Positions 27,258 through 36,374 are shown, counted from the first letter of the stretch. The stretch: 64,000 bases of DNA from Silvibacterium bohemicum (GCF_001006305.1 NZ_LBHJ01000003.1:1-64000), one strand, 5' to 3'. Numbers and translations are program-made. The notes: generated by a model not told the origin, from the letters alone.

Positions 27258-28142
27258 ATGGCGCGTCCATATTGGTCGGGGCAACTGCAAATTTCGCTGG
27301 TTTCCTTTGGGATCCAGCTCTTTCCTGCCGTGAGTACGGCGAGCGAGATCTCCTTTCACCAGATCGATCGCAAGACCGGGGAGCGGGTGCATCACCTCAA
27401 GGTGATCGACGGCAACGATCCGGTGGACAAGGCGGAGATCGTCAAAGGCTACGAGTACCGGCCCGGCAAGTATGTGGTCGTCGAGCCCGAGGAGGTCGAC
27501 CGGCTGCGCATCGAGAGCAAGAAGACGCTGGAGATCGCGCAGTTTGTCAGTCTCGACGAGCTGCCGCTGGAGCTCTTCGAGAAGCCCTACTTCGTTCTTC
27601 CCGATGGCGACAAGCAGGCGGCGGCCTTTGCCGTGGTGCAGAAGGCACTGGCTAAGAGCGGCAAGGCCGGGCTGGGGGAGATTGTCTTCGCCGGCCGCGA
27701 GCATCTGATGGCGGTGACGGCTCCGCATGACGACAAGGCCCTGGGGCTCATGGCCTATACGCTTCGCTATGGCAGCGAGCTGCGTAAGACGGAGGAGTAT
27801 TTCGGCAGCATCAAGGCGCAGACTGTCGACGCGCGCCAGCTCACCATGGCCAACGAGCTTATCGAGCATTACACGCAGCCGTTCGATATCGATGCGTTCA
27901 AGGACGATTACGAAGACGCGCTGCGCAAGCTGGTGGAAGCCAAGGTGAACAAGCAGCCTCTGCCGCTTGAGGAGAAGGCTCCGAAACACGCCAAGGTCAT
28001 CGACCTGATGGATGCGTTGAAGGCCAGCCTCAAGGCATCGGGGCCGCGCGCCCGCACGAAGACTGCGTCGCGCACCCAATCCGCTCCCAAGAAGCCGGCG
28101 AATAAGGCCGCATCCGCATCGCGCAAGCTGAAGAGCGCCTGA
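27258..28142 (+). CDS. ku: Ku protein, non-homologous end joining
   Basis: This is a 294-residue prokaryotic Ku, the homodimeric ring that holds DNA double-strand ends and recruits LigD. It starts MARPYWSGQLQISLVSFGI, with SFHQIDRKTGERVHHLKV and the conserved core SKKTLEIAQFVSLDELP. The C-terminal ~60 residues are Lys/Ala/Ser-rich, the basic tail common in longer bacterial Ku proteins. The ATG follows cggagg at a slightly long spacing. ligD begins 1 bp after its stop, so the two form an end-joining operon. Confidence 0.95.
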   Translation: MARPYWSGQLQISLVSFGIQLFPAVSTASEISFHQIDRKTGERVHHLKVIDGNDPVDKAEIVKGYEYRPGKYVVVEPEEVDRLRIESKKTLEIAQFVSLDELPLELFEKPYFVLPDGDKQAAAFAVVQKALAKSGKAGLGEIVFAGREHLMAVTAPHDDKALGLMAYTLRYGSELRKTEEYFGSIKAQTVDARQLTMANELIEHYTQPFDIDAFKDDYEDALRKLVEAKVNKQPLPLEEKAPKHAKVIDLMDALKASLKASGPRARTKTASRTQSAPKKPANKAASASRKLKSA

Positions 28143-28143
28143 G

Positions 28144-30951
28144 ATGGCTACGAAGAAATCAAGCAAGCCGGCGAAGAAGAAGGCAGGCACGGGCAAGACT
28201 GCCCCGCCGCAGCAAAAGGGCAAATCGGCGTCGTTGGCAGTCGACGAGCAGCTGGAGATGTATCGCTCGATGCGCGACTTCGAGGTGACGGCTGAACCGT
28301 CTGGCGGAAAGCCTAAGCCTCCGGCGCAAACGAATGACCTGCCCTTCGTCATCCAGAAGCATGCGGCGACGCGTCTGCACTATGACTTTCGCCTGGGCTG
28401 GCGCGGGGTGCTCAAGAGCTGGGCGGTAGCGAAAGGGCCAAGCTATTTCACCGGCGACAAGCGTCTGGCGGTGCAAGTGGAGGATCATCCCATCGAGTAT
28501 GGAGGCTTCGAGGGCACCATCCCCAAGGGCCAATACGGCGGCGGCACGGTGATGCTGTGGGATAACGGCACCTGGGCTCCGCACGGCGATGCCGATGAGG
28601 GCTTCCGCACAGGCCGCCTGAAGTTCGAGCTGCATGGCAAGAAGATGAAAGGGAACTGGACGCTGGTTCGCATGGGCGGCAAGGCTGCCGAGGAGCGCAA
28701 GCCGAACTGGCTGCTCATCAAGGAACACGACGAGTTCGAGCGTCCCGCGGAGGACAAGCCTATCACCGAGGAAGCGCCGGATAGCGTGGTTACCGGCCGC
28801 AACCTGGATCAGATCGCCAGCGACGAAGACCACATCTGGAATTCCAAAGACACTGCGACCATCGACGATAAGACGCCCGCACCTGTGACCAAGCCGGAGA
28901 AGTCATCGCCGTCCGCGAAGGCCGGTAAAAAAAAAGTAACAACAGCGGCGACAAAAGCTTTATCGGCTATCTCTTCCCGCATAAATGAGCTTCCGCGCGA
29001 GGCGATGCCGAAGTTCATTCCTCCGCAGCTGACGATCCAGACCAAGGAAGCTCCGCGCGGCGAGGGCTGGATTCACGAGCTCAAGCTCGACGGCTACCGC
29101 ATCCAGATTCACATCGATAAGAAGGGCAAAGACGTCCGCCTGTACACGCGGAGCGGCCTCGATTGGACACGGCGCATGCCGGCGGTCGCGGAATCGGCAG
29201 CGCGCCTTCCCGTGACCAGCGCGCTACTCGATGGCGAGGTGGTGGTGCTTCGCCCCGACGGCAGCACCAGCTTTGCCGATCTGCAGGCTGCCTTTCAGGA
29301 CCACGCCCCGCATCCGATGACGTACTTTGCCTTCGACCTGCTTCACCTCGACGGCCACAATCTGCGCAGCCTGCCTTTGCTCGAACGTAAAGAACTGCTG
29401 GCCGGGATTCTGCCAGGGGAACCGGACGAGACGCTGCGCTTCAGCGAGCACTTCGAGCAACAGGGAAGCACGGTCTTCGACAATGCCTGCAGGCTGGGCG
29501 CAGAGGGCATTATCTCCAAGCGCGCCGATGCGGCCTATACCAGCGGCCGCAGTCCCAATTGGATCAAGATCAAGTGCGTTCGCCAGCAGGAGTTTGTGGT
29601 CGGAGGCTTCACGCTTCCGGGCGACAAAGGCGACGGCCTAGGCTCGCTGCTCCTCGGCTATTACGAGAACGGCAAGCTGGTCTATGCGGGACGAACCGGT
29701 ACCGGCTTTACGCATCAATTCCAGCGCGACCTGCGGCGGCGGCTGGAGAAGATGAAGGTCAAAGATCCCGCCTATGCAAGCGTTCCGGCTGAGGGGCGCA
29801 AGGGCGCCATCTGGGTTCGTCCCGATCTGGTGGCCGAAGTTGCCTTCGCCACATGGACGGCGGACAAGCTGGTGAGGCAGGCGGCATTCAAAGGCCTGCG
29901 CGAGGACAAGAAGCCGAAGGAAGTCACGATTGAGCTGCCACGCGACACGGCAGAGGTGCAGCAGGAGGCCGAAGAGGCAGCGCCGCAAGAGTCCGCGCGG
30001 CAGAGAGTTCATGCAAAGGCCGTGGCGAAGACGGCGTCAAAGAAGAGCGCTGCGAAAAGCGCAGGAACGTTGAGCGCGAATATCCGCCTCACGCATCCCG
30101 ACAAGATCATCGACGCGGCAACCGGCGTCACCAAGCAGCAGCTGGCTGACTACTATGCTGCCGTCGTCGATCACATGATGCCGCACCTGGCCGACCGTCC
30201 GCTGAGCCTGGTGCGGTGCCCGGAAGGCGTTGGGCATCCCTGCTTCTTTCAGAAGCACATCGGGCAGGGAGTTCCCGACGGCATCGGCAGCGTTCCGATC
30301 AAGGACAAGAAGGGCGCGACGGAGGAATATCTCACGCTCACCGCTCCCGAGGGATTGGTGGGTCTGGCGCAGATGGGCGTGCTCGAAGTGCATCCGTGGG
30401 GATCGCGGAGCGTTACGCTAGAAACTCCCGACATGCTCATCTTCGATCTCGATCCCGATGAGGCGATCGGCTGGGAGACGCTGACGGCGGCTGCGCAGGA
30501 GATACGCAAGCGGCTCAAGAAGCTTGGCCTGGAGAGCTTTGTGAAGACCACGGGCGGCAAGGGTCTGCACGTCGTCGCGCCTATTGTTCCAAAGCACGAT
30601 TGGACTGCGATCAAGGCCTTCGCGCGAGGATTCGCGGAACAGGTGGAGAAGAGCGATCCCGATCTTTATCTCATCAAGATGACCAAGGCGGCGCGCAAGG
30701 GAAAGATCTTCCTCGACTATCTGCGCAACGAGCGGGGTGCGACGGCTGTTGCGCCATTTTCTCCCCGCGCGCGTCCGGGAGTGCATGTGGCGCTGCCGCT
30801 GAGCTGGAACGATCTCAAGACGAAACCGGAGTTCTCAGTCGCAAATTTCGATGACTGGAAGACGCGCCTAGCCCGCGATCCCTGGGCCAGGATGTGGGAT
30901 TTGAAGCAGCCGTTGACGGATGAGGCCGTGGCGATGGTGAGCGATAAGTAG
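28144..30951 (+). CDS. ligD: ATP-dependent DNA ligase D (3'-phosphoesterase, ligase, polymerase)
   Basis: This 935-residue multifunctional repair enzyme works with Ku. The domain order is phosphoesterase, ligase, then polymerase. The phosphoesterase (about 60-220) has QKHAATRLHYDFRL and GTIPKGQYGGGTV. The ligase (about 295-610) has the adenylation motif ELKLDGYR with nucleophile Lys314 and DGEVVVLRPDG. The polymerase/primase (about 645-935) has NIRLTHPDKII, MLIFDLDPDEA (metal-binding DxD) and TTGGKGLHVV. Lys/Ala-rich linkers lie at the N-terminus, near 250-280 and near 605-645. The order matches the Pseudomonas-type enzyme rather than the mycobacterial one. No frameshift is seen. Confidence 0.95.
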   Translation: MATKKSSKPAKKKAGTGKTAPPQQKGKSASLAVDEQLEMYRSMRDFEVTAEPSGGKPKPPAQTNDLPFVIQKHAATRLHYDFRLGWRGVLKSWAVAKGPSYFTGDKRLAVQVEDHPIEYGGFEGTIPKGQYGGGTVMLWDNGTWAPHGDADEGFRTGRLKFELHGKKMKGNWTLVRMGGKAAEERKPNWLLIKEHDEFERPAEDKPITEEAPDSVVTGRNLDQIASDEDHIWNSKDTATIDDKTPAPVTKPEKSSPSAKAGKKKVTTAATKALSAISSRINELPREAMPKFIPPQLTIQTKEAPRGEGWIHELKLDGYRIQIHIDKKGKDVRLYTRSGLDWTRRMPAVAESAARLPVTSALLDGEVVVLRPDGSTSFADLQAAFQDHAPHPMTYFAFDLLHLDGHNLRSLPLLERKELLAGILPGEPDETLRFSEHFEQQGSTVFDNACRLGAEGIISKRADAAYTSGRSPNWIKIKCVRQQEFVVGGFTLPGDKGDGLGSLLLGYYENGKLVYAGRTGTGFTHQFQRDLRRRLEKMKVKDPAYASVPAEGRKGAIWVRPDLVAEVAFATWTADKLVRQAAFKGLREDKKPKEVTIELPRDTAEVQQEAEEAAPQESARQRVHAKAVAKTASKKSAAKSAGTLSANIRLTHPDKIIDAATGVTKQQLADYYAAVVDHMMPHLADRPLSLVRCPEGVGHPCFFQKHIGQGVPDGIGSVPIKDKKGATEEYLTLTAPEGLVGLAQMGVLEVHPWGSRSVTLETPDMLIFDLDPDEAIGWETLTAAAQEIRKRLKKLGLESFVKTTGGKGLHVVAPIVPKHDWTAIKAFARGFAEQVEKSDPDLYLIKMTKAARKGKIFLDYLRNERGATAVAPFSPRARPGVHVALPLSWNDLKTKPEFSVANFDDWKTRLARDPWARMWDLKQPLTDEAVAMVSDK

Positions 30952-31002
30952 ATCGCTGAATCATTCGAGCTTGAGTGAAAAATCTCAAGGCCCGTGAATA
31001 TT

Positions 31003-31026
31003 CCACATCTCAAAAGCGAGATGCGG
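31003..31026. repeat. Extragenic palindrome, copy 2
   Basis: The arms ccacatctc (31003-31011) and gagatgcgg (31018-31026) have one G-U type mismatch and the spacer aaaagc, followed by ggcacccg. It matches the element at 5253-5280 nearly base for base. It lies between the convergent ligD and HU genes, where it may serve as a shared 3' hairpin. Confidence 0.7.
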
Positions 31027-31056
31027 GGCACCCGTAATAACTTGCTTCGAGTGGAT

Positions 31057-31341
31057 CTATTGGCCGTCGAGCAGGTGGAGTTCTTTCCCGGGTTTGAAGC
31101 GGACGGCTTTGCCTGGGGTGATGGTCACCTCGGCTCCGGTTCTTGGGTTGCGGCCGATTCCGGTCTTGCGGGGGCGGACGTTGAAGACGCCAAAGCCGCG
31201 CAGCTCGATCCTCTCGCCATTGGCCAGGGCCTTCTTCAGAGTCTCGAAGACGGTATCCACAGCGGCTTCGGCCTTCACCCTGGGTAGGCCGGTGCGTTCA
31301 ATCACGTGGTGGATGATGTCCTGTTTAATCAATGTCTTCAC
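31057..31341 (-). CDS. HU/IHF family DNA-binding protein
   Basis: This 94-residue histone-like protein has MKTLIKQDIIHHVIERTGL, ELRGFGVFNVRPRKTGIGRN (the start of the DNA-contacting arm) and RNPRTGAEVTITPGKAVRFK. These are the standard HU/IHF features of a DNA-bending homodimer or heterodimer. The start codon is GTG. The arm sequence GRNPRTG is intact. It is monocistronic, divergent from dcd and convergent with ligD. HU versus IHF cannot be separated on sequence alone. Confidence 0.93.
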   Translation of the reverse strand: MKTLIKQDIIHHVIERTGLPRVKAEAAVDTVFETLKKALANGERIELRGFGVFNVRPRKTGIGRNPRTGAEVTITPGKAVRFKPGKELHLLDGQ

Positions 31342-31501
31342 CCCGATACGAGAGTTTGCTGCTGCTGCCCGAATGCTGGTGTGATGCTAGAAAGCTTTTT
31401 GAACATTGTCAACGCATCGGGCGTCTCGTAAGATGCAATTTTTGAACCAAATAAATGTATTTCGGGGCAAATTGGCAAGCCCGCCCCGGCAAGGAGATTT
31501 C

Positions 31502-32056
31502 TTGGCAATCAAGAGTGACCGCTGGATTCGCGAACAGGCCATGCAGCATGGCATGATTTCGCCATTCAGCGAAAAGCAGGTGCGCGAGGGGGTTATTTCC
31601 TATGGCCTCTCGTCTTATGGCTACGACCTGCGCGTATCCAACGAATTCAAGATCTTCACCAATGTGAACAGCGCCATCATCGACCCCAAAAACTTCGACG
31701 AGCGGTCGTTCGTCACGGTCGAGTCGGATTCGGTGATCGTTCCTCCGAACTCGTTTGCGCTGGCGCGGTCGATCGAATACTTCAAGATCCCGCGGGACGT
31801 GCTGACCATCTGCGTAGGCAAATCGACTTACGCCCGCTGCGGCATCATCGTCAACGTCACTCCCTTTGAGCCGGAGTGGGAGGGCTTCGTCACCCTGGAG
31901 ATATCGAACACCACGCCCCTGCCGGCGCGGGTCTATGCCAATGAGGGGCTGTGCCAGATTCTCTTCTTTCAATCCGACGAGCCGTGCGAGATCAGTTATG
32001 CCGACCGACGGGGCAAGTATCAAAAACAGCAGGGAATTGTCCTGCCTAAGCTGTAA
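31502..32056 (+). CDS. dcd: dCTP deaminase
   Basis: The protein deaminates dCTP to dUTP, feeding dTMP synthesis. From the TTG at 31502 it has 184 residues, beginning [14 protein letters not shown] and close to the family length (about 190). It carries [34 protein letters not shown] (Ser/Arg plus the catalytic-Glu region) and GKYQKQQGI at the end. An ideal site, aaggag, lies five bases before the TTG, which decides the start over the open ATG at 31406. The LuxR-type gene follows 21 bp later on the same strand. Confidence 0.94.
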   Translation: MAIKSDRWIREQAMQHGMISPFSEKQVREGVISYGLSSYGYDLRVSNEFKIFTNVNSAIIDPKNFDERSFVTVESDSVIVPPNSFALARSIEYFKIPRDVLTICVGKSTYARCGIIVNVTPFEPEWEGFVTLEISNTTPLPARVYANEGLCQILFFQSDEPCEISYADRRGKYQKQQGIVLPKL

Positions 32057-32077
32057 GCTTAAGCAAGAGCCTCCCAG

Positions 32078-32737
32078 ATGAACCCAGTTTTTCAACGCGA
32101 CGTCCCTCTCCGGATCGGACTGCTCGACTTTGAGCCGATCCGCGTGGCGGGATTCGAGACGGTGTTCTCCGAGGTCCCCAGCGTCGATGCGGTAACGACC
32201 ACTCTTTCGGAAGCCATGGCCGATACGACTCTGGACATGGTGCTGGTGAGTCTTCAGAATCCCCTGGATTCCTTCGAGACCCTGGCCAAGCTCAAGACGC
32301 AGAGGCCGAGCCTGAAGCTGATTGTGATGGGCTCCCATGCCAACGAAGAGACCATCATCAGTGCGATCGCGGCGGGCGCGAAGGGATATCTCGAAGAGAC
32401 GGCTTCGCCGGAGCTGGTGACGCAGTGCATCGCGGTGGTGGATAGCGGCTCGATCTGGGCGCCGCGCAAGGTGCTGTCCAAATTCGTCGACCGCATGCTG
32501 CATGCCACGGAGCGCCGCGTTCTGCGCCACAACTTCAATTTCACGGGGCGGGAGCAGGAAGTGCTGCGTCTGCTGGTGGCGGCGCGCTCGAATCGCGAGA
32601 TCGCGGAGAGCCTGGGAATCGAGGAGCGCACAGTCAAGGCCTATATCGCCAGACTGATGCGCAAGGTGGGGGTGCAGAATCGCATCGCGCTTTCGATCCA
32701 TGCCGCCAGTCGCGTTCTCGGAACGGATAAATCCTGA
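32078..32737 (+). CDS. LuxR/NarL-type regulator with degenerate receiver
   Basis: This 219-residue protein has an N-terminal receiver-like domain (about 11-130) and a C-terminal LuxR helix-turn-helix (about 150-215; FTGREQEVLRLLVAARSNRE and IAESLGIEERTVKAYIARLM). The receiver lacks its phosphorylation site: the usual acidic pair is LLDFEP (Asp17-Phe18), and Ser58 stands where the phospho-acceptor Asp should be (DMVLVSL). GAKGYLEE retains the Lys. It therefore probably responds to something other than phosphorylation. No partner kinase is adjacent. It follows dcd by 21 bp. Confidence 0.88.
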   Translation: MNPVFQRDVPLRIGLLDFEPIRVAGFETVFSEVPSVDAVTTTLSEAMADTTLDMVLVSLQNPLDSFETLAKLKTQRPSLKLIVMGSHANEETIISAIAAGAKGYLEETASPELVTQCIAVVDSGSIWAPRKVLSKFVDRMLHATERRVLRHNFNFTGREQEVLRLLVAARSNREIAESLGIEERTVKAYIARLMRKVGVQNRIALSIHAASRVLGTDKS

Positions 32738-33220
32738 TTTTTCAATATCTTGGAAGGGTTTTGCCCCAAAAACCCAACTTCTGTAGCACTTTGGTGCTAT
32801 TACTATTGGGTATTACTTTCCATCCTGCAACTCTAGTTACCTTGCGCGCGAGTTGGTAACGTATTACAACATTACTAGCAACAACGCAGATCTGGGGAAC
32901 GGGGCTGGTGGCGCAGGAGACTGTGATCTAAAGCCCCTCTTTTTTACCCTCCTTCAGTAACCGGTTTGCATACATCCTCACTCCTTTCCGATTTTTAAAA
33001 AACTTCTGGGGCATCTTCAGCGGTTGACTCCCTGGAGTCCTCTTCCACAATCTTTCGGGTTAATCTCCCGCATCTTCAACCTTCCTTCACTCCTTTGCAT
33101 CTATCTACGCGTATCAATTGAAGTGGAAGCAAATAGTGTGCTAACTTGCCACGCGGGAGTTCCGCGCCGTGGCGATGCCGCTATCGACGCGAGATATCTT
33201 TGCAAGGAGAAAGATTGTTT
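32738..33220. other. Long intergenic region with RNA-like structure
   Basis: This covers about 480 bases between the LuxR-type gene and the SYLF gene. The first half carries nested inverted repeats and ends in a terminator (see the ncRNA entry). The second half (32950-33220) is pyrimidine-rich, holds no frame I accept, and should contain the SYLF promoter and leader. The frame at 33024-33224 overlaps the SYLF start and is spurious. Confidence 0.5.
32770..32945 (+). ncRNA. Candidate structured RNA or 3' UTR with terminator
   Basis: Several inverted repeats are stacked on the plus strand: acccaa (32772-32777) with ttgggt (32806-32811), enclosing tagcac (32784-32789) and gtgcta (32794-32799); gttacc (32836-32841) with ggtaac (32855-32860); and ggggct (32901-32906) with agcccc (32932-32937), followed by tctttttt. 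The last pair is a plausible intrinsic terminator with a 25-base loop. This may be a stable 3' UTR of the LuxR-type gene or a separate small RNA. No known RNA family is recognised. Confidence 0.4.
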
Positions 33221-33904
33221 ATGAAGAAAGTACTGGCTCTTTTCTGTGTCGCGGGTATGTCACTCTCCGCATTTGCTGCCACCGATATGGCGACGTTGAA
33301 CGATCGGCTGGAGAAGTCGCGCATCATCATCGATGAACTTTCACGGACACCCGATAAGGGAATTCCGGACGGCATCGTGAAGCAGGCGACCTGTGTCGCG
33401 GTGGTTCCGAGCTTGAAGAAGGCGGCGTTCGTCATCGGGGGCCAGTATGGCCAGGGAGTCGTGACCTGCCGCACTTCGCATGGCTGGAGCGCTCCGGCGT
33501 TCATCCGCATGGCGGGCGGTTCGTTCGGATTCCAGATCGGCGGCCAGGGAACTGACCTGGTCCTGGTAGCTATCAACGACCACGGCCTGCAGGACCTGCT
33601 CAAGAACAAGTTCAAGATCGGTGCGGACGCTGCAGCAGCCGCGGGTCCGGTGGGCCGGAACTCGCAGGCTTCGACGGACTGGAAGCTGAACTCCGAGCTG
33701 CTTACCTACTCGCGCAGCAAGGGCCTGTTCGCGGGCATCGACCTGGACGGCACATCGGTTAGCCAGAATACTGACGACACCGATACCTTTTACGGTTCGC
33801 CGCATCCCTTCGAGCAGATCCTGAAGGGCAATGTGCTTCCCCCGGATTCGGCTCGTCCGTTCCTGCGCACAGTTGCTAAGTACTTCCACTCTGTTCAGGA
33901 CTAA
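33221..33904 (+). CDS. Secreted SYLF/Ysc84-domain lipid-binding protein
   Basis: This 227-residue protein has a signal peptide (MKKVLALFCVAGMSLSAFA, cleavage near residue 19-20). The SYLF domain has GIPDGIVKQATCVAVVPSLK, AAFVIGGQYGQGVVTCR, SFGFQIGGQGTDLVLV and GRNSQASTDWKLNSELLTY, then SKGLFAGIDLDG. SYLF domains bind phosphoinositides or other lipids in eukaryotes; the bacterial role is unclear, probably periplasmic or membrane-associated. The ATG follows aaggag at 33204-33209. It is monocistronic with a strong terminator. Confidence 0.9.
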   Translation: MKKVLALFCVAGMSLSAFAATDMATLNDRLEKSRIIIDELSRTPDKGIPDGIVKQATCVAVVPSLKKAAFVIGGQYGQGVVTCRTSHGWSAPAFIRMAGGSFGFQIGGQGTDLVLVAINDHGLQDLLKNKFKIGADAAAAAGPVGRNSQASTDWKLNSELLTYSRSKGLFAGIDLDGTSVSQNTDDTDTFYGSPHPFEQILKGNVLPPDSARPFLRTVAKYFHSVQD

Positions 33905-33925
33905 TTAGGGCTTGTCTCAAACGAA

Positions 33926-33956
33926 AAGGTCCGGCCTTCGGGCCGGACCTTTTTTT
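33926..33956 (+). terminator. Intrinsic terminator of the SYLF gene
   Basis: The perfect arms aaggtccggcc (33926-33936) and ggccggacctt (33941-33951) close the stable tetraloop ttcg, followed by ttttt. It lies about 20 bases after the stop codon. Confidence 0.93.
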
Positions 33957-34029
33957 AGCTACTTTTGTGCGCTGTTGAGATTTCAGCGTCGGGCTGTGAC
34001 CACAAAATGGCGATTGCGCAAGAAACTCC

Positions 34030-34069
34030 AAATCCTTCGACTCGCTTTGCTCACTCAGGATGACAATTC
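34030..34069. repeat. Dispersed intergenic repeat, family B copy 2
   Basis: The segment reads aaatccttcgactcgctttg then ctcactcaggatgacaattc. It shares the CTTCG, CTTTGCTC and GGATGACA theme with 27152-27194. It lies just downstream of zwf, outside coding DNA. Confidence 0.5.
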
Positions 34070-34110
34070 AGAAGGGGAGCAAAGAAGCGGAAGGAGTCGT
34101 TTTCTAAGGG

Positions 34111-35478
34111 CTATTTCGGATCGCACCAGCCGCCTTCGCGGGATGTGAGTTGAGCTGCTTCGGGTGGGCCCCAGCTTCCCGGCTTATAAATCGTGGGCTG
34201 CAGGTTTCCGTGCAGCAGCGGATCGATGATGCGCCACGACTCTCTGACATAATCCTCGCGGGCGAACCAGGTCTGGTTGCCTTCCATTGCGTCTTCGAGC
34301 AATTCCTCGTAGGGCAGCAGGGTGGATGTGCCGCACTCCTGGTTGGCCACCAGCTCGACCATGCAGCCGCGCAGCCGCTCTCCGGCTTCCTTGACCGAGC
34401 CGCCGATCGCAATCACCGGCTCGCCGCTCAGGCGGAAGCGAACGTAGTTCTGCGGGGGCACGTTTTCGGAGAAGACCGGAGGAGTTCCGCGGAACTTTGC
34501 GACGACTTCGGTTGCCGTCTGGGGCATGAGCTTGCCCGCCCGGATATAAAAGGGAACATCGCGCCAGCGCCAGGAATTGATGTGCAGGCGGAGTGCGGCG
34601 TAGGTCTCCACATTGGAATCGGGCTTAACGCCCGGCTCATCATGGTAGCCCTCGAACTGCCCCAGTACGACGTCTTCGGGCCGCAACGTCTGAACGCTCT
34701 TCAGCACCTTTACGCGCTCTTCGCGCAGCGCTTCGACGTCCGGGCCAGGCGGCGGCTCCATGGCGATGTTGCTCAGCAGCTGCATGAGGTGATTCTGCAC
34801 CACGTCGCGCAAGGCGCCGACGGCGTCATAAAACGCTCCGCGACCCTGGATGCCGAACTGCTCGGCCATAGTGATCTGCACGCTCTCGATGTATTGGCGA
34901 TTCCAGACGGGTTCGAGAAATGCGTTCGAGAAGCGAAAGAAGATGAGATTTTGTACGGCATTCTTGCCCAGATAGTGGTCGATACGGAAGATATCCGGCT
35001 CGTCGAAGATATTGTGAATAGCCTCGTTCAGCTCATGCGCCGAGGCCGAGTCATGCCCGAAGGGCTTCTCCACCACGACACGCGCGCCTTCCGCCGATCC
35101 TGAGTCTCGCAGCTTCTCGATGACCTCGATGAAGAGGCTGGGGGGGATGGCAAGGTAGTGTAGCGGATGCTTAGCGTTGCCTAATTCACGGCGCACATGT
35201 TTGAACGTCTCGGGATCGGAGTAGTCTCCGTCCACGTAACAAAGACGCTGAAGGAGCAAATTAAGGCCCTCGGGATCGACGCCGCCGTGCTTTTCGACAC
35301 TGTCCTTGGCGCGGGCCTTCAGTTGCTCCAGGTTCCATCCGGCCTTGGCGACGCCGATGACCGGCCCATTGAGCTTGCCGCGTTTTGCCAGGCGTTGCAG
35401 GGCGGGGAAGATTTGCTTATACGCGAGGTCGCCAGTGGCTCCGAAAAATACTAATGCGTCAGACTTTGGCTGATCCAT
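34111..35478 (-). CDS. zwf: Glucose-6-phosphate 1-dehydrogenase
   Basis: The protein oxidises glucose-6-phosphate to 6-phosphogluconolactone, the NADPH-producing entry to the pentose phosphate pathway. From the ATG at 35478 it has 455 residues, beginning [20 protein letters not shown] (nucleotide motif GATGDLA). It carries [10 protein letters not shown] and the active-site [14 protein letters not shown], plus [13 protein letters not shown] near the C-terminus. The frame is open to 35589, but the extra 37 residues look non-coding. Length is slightly below the E. coli enzyme (491). No pgl or gnd is adjacent, so it is monocistronic here. Confidence 0.94.
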   Translation of the reverse strand: MDQPKSDALVFFGATGDLAYKQIFPALQRLAKRGKLNGPVIGVAKAGWNLEQLKARAKDSVEKHGGVDPEGLNLLLQRLCYVDGDYSDPETFKHVRRELGNAKHPLHYLAIPPSLFIEVIEKLRDSGSAEGARVVVEKPFGHDSASAHELNEAIHNIFDEPDIFRIDHYLGKNAVQNLIFFRFSNAFLEPVWNRQYIESVQITMAEQFGIQGRGAFYDAVGALRDVVQNHLMQLLSNIAMEPPPGPDVEALREERVKVLKSVQTLRPEDVVLGQFEGYHDEPGVKPDSNVETYAALRLHINSWRWRDVPFYIRAGKLMPQTATEVVAKFRGTPPVFSENVPPQNYVRFRLSGEPVIAIGGSVKEAGERLRGCMVELVANQECGTSTLLPYEELLEDAMEGNQTWFAREDYVRESWRIIDPLLHGNLQPTIYKPGSWGPPEAAQLTSREGGWCDPK

Positions 35479-35780
35479 TCGATCTATACCGACCTTTCTA
35501 TCTTTGCGAATTGTATTCGCTCTGTATTGTTTGGATGCTACAGGGTAAAAGCCGGCTTCCACCTGGGCGAGGATGGCCGCCACTCTCAATGGACGAGCGA
35601 CCGATCGGAATGGCCGCGCGATATGCGCTTGCTTCTCCGGAGCGTTGCATTCGCTCGTCTGGGATTGCGCAGATAGATACGCAACAGTGGTTTGGGGTTC
35701 CCATCTAGATACTAGATTTCGTATCCTAAGAGGGAGGCCCCTGCAAGGTTGGCGGCGAACCCACGAAGGAGATTTTTGGA

Positions 35781-36032
35781 ATGGCGGACAAGGAAAAGAA
35801 AGCTAAGGCGCCCGCAAAGCCGCGCAAGACCGCAGAGAAAGCGGTCGAAACGAAGGCTATCAAGAAGGATAACGTCGAGGAGATTAAGGCAGCGCCTTCG
35901 TTCGTTGAGCCTACCCGCGAAGAGATAACGGAGCTGGCCCGGAAGTATTGGGCAGAGCGCGGATGGCAGGACGGGTTTGCGGAGCAGGATTGGCTGCGGG
36001 CCGAGCAGGAACTGCGGGGAATGGCTTCGTAA
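35781..36032 (+). CDS. DUF2934 domain protein
   Basis: This 83-residue protein has a Lys/Ala-rich first half ([20 protein letters not shown]) and a C-terminal DUF2934 motif: [20 protein letters not shown] then [15 protein letters not shown]2934 proteins are short, common in Acidobacteriota and Proteobacteria, and of unknown function. The ATG has an excellent site (aaggag, about 8 bases upstream). The basic tail could bind nucleic acid, which is a guess. Confidence 0.85.
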   Translation: MADKEKKAKAPAKPRKTAEKAVETKAIKKDNVEEIKAAPSFVEPTREEITELARKYWAERGWQDGFAEQDWLRAEQELRGMAS

Positions 36033-36086
36033 GGCGGAGTTGCTTTCAGAAGGGCGTTATTGTTGAGGCGTGATTTTGAGCTCAGC

Positions 36087-36132
36087 GAAGAATCTTAGCC
36101 CTGTTGGAGGGTGAACAGCGCTGAGATTCTTC
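36087..36132. terminator. Long imperfect hairpin after the DUF2934 gene
   Basis: The arms gaagaatcttagc (36087-36099) and gctgagattcttc (36120-36132) pair over 13 bases with one G-U, and an inner ctgtt/aacag pair extends the stem. It ends in ctctcttt, a weak T-rich tail, and could terminate DUF2934 transcription. Confidence 0.5.
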
Positions 36133-36156
36133 CTCTCTTTGGTGGTCAGAATGACG
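36124..36156. repeat. Dispersed intergenic repeat, family A copy 2
   Basis: The segment reads gattcttcctctctttgg then tggtcagaatgacgg. It is a relative of 25209-25241, overlapping the right arm of the hairpin at 36087-36132. Confidence 0.55.
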
Positions 36157-36374
36157 GGGTAAGGGGTCTGCCGGCTCGAGCTTGCGCCAGCAGGTTGGCG
36201 ATGCGGAACTTTCCTGGCCCGCGGCTAAAGCCGCACTTCATTTTTGGCTGATATGGACGGGCTGAAGCCAGTCCCTCCCTCCGTAAAACCGCCCCGCATA
36301 TGAAGGCCATCTCCGCCTCTTAAAAGCTATTTGTGGGTGGCATCGCGGCTGTATTTCTCGAGCGCGGACTGCGG

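Larger units (their letters stand above)
36033..36374. other. Intergenic region with hairpins and repeats
   Basis: This covers about 340 bases between DUF2934 and pilT. It holds a long imperfect hairpin (36087-36132), a family A repeat (36124-36156), and a stretch near 36217-36275 with ggctaaagccgc and gggctgaagccagtccc, sequences often found between genes in Acidobacteriaceae. No gene is seen. Confidence 0.5.

Noticed and set aside
33024-33224. 66-residue plus-strand frame before the SYLF gene
   Set aside because: It overlaps the SYLF start in another frame and has no convincing start signal.
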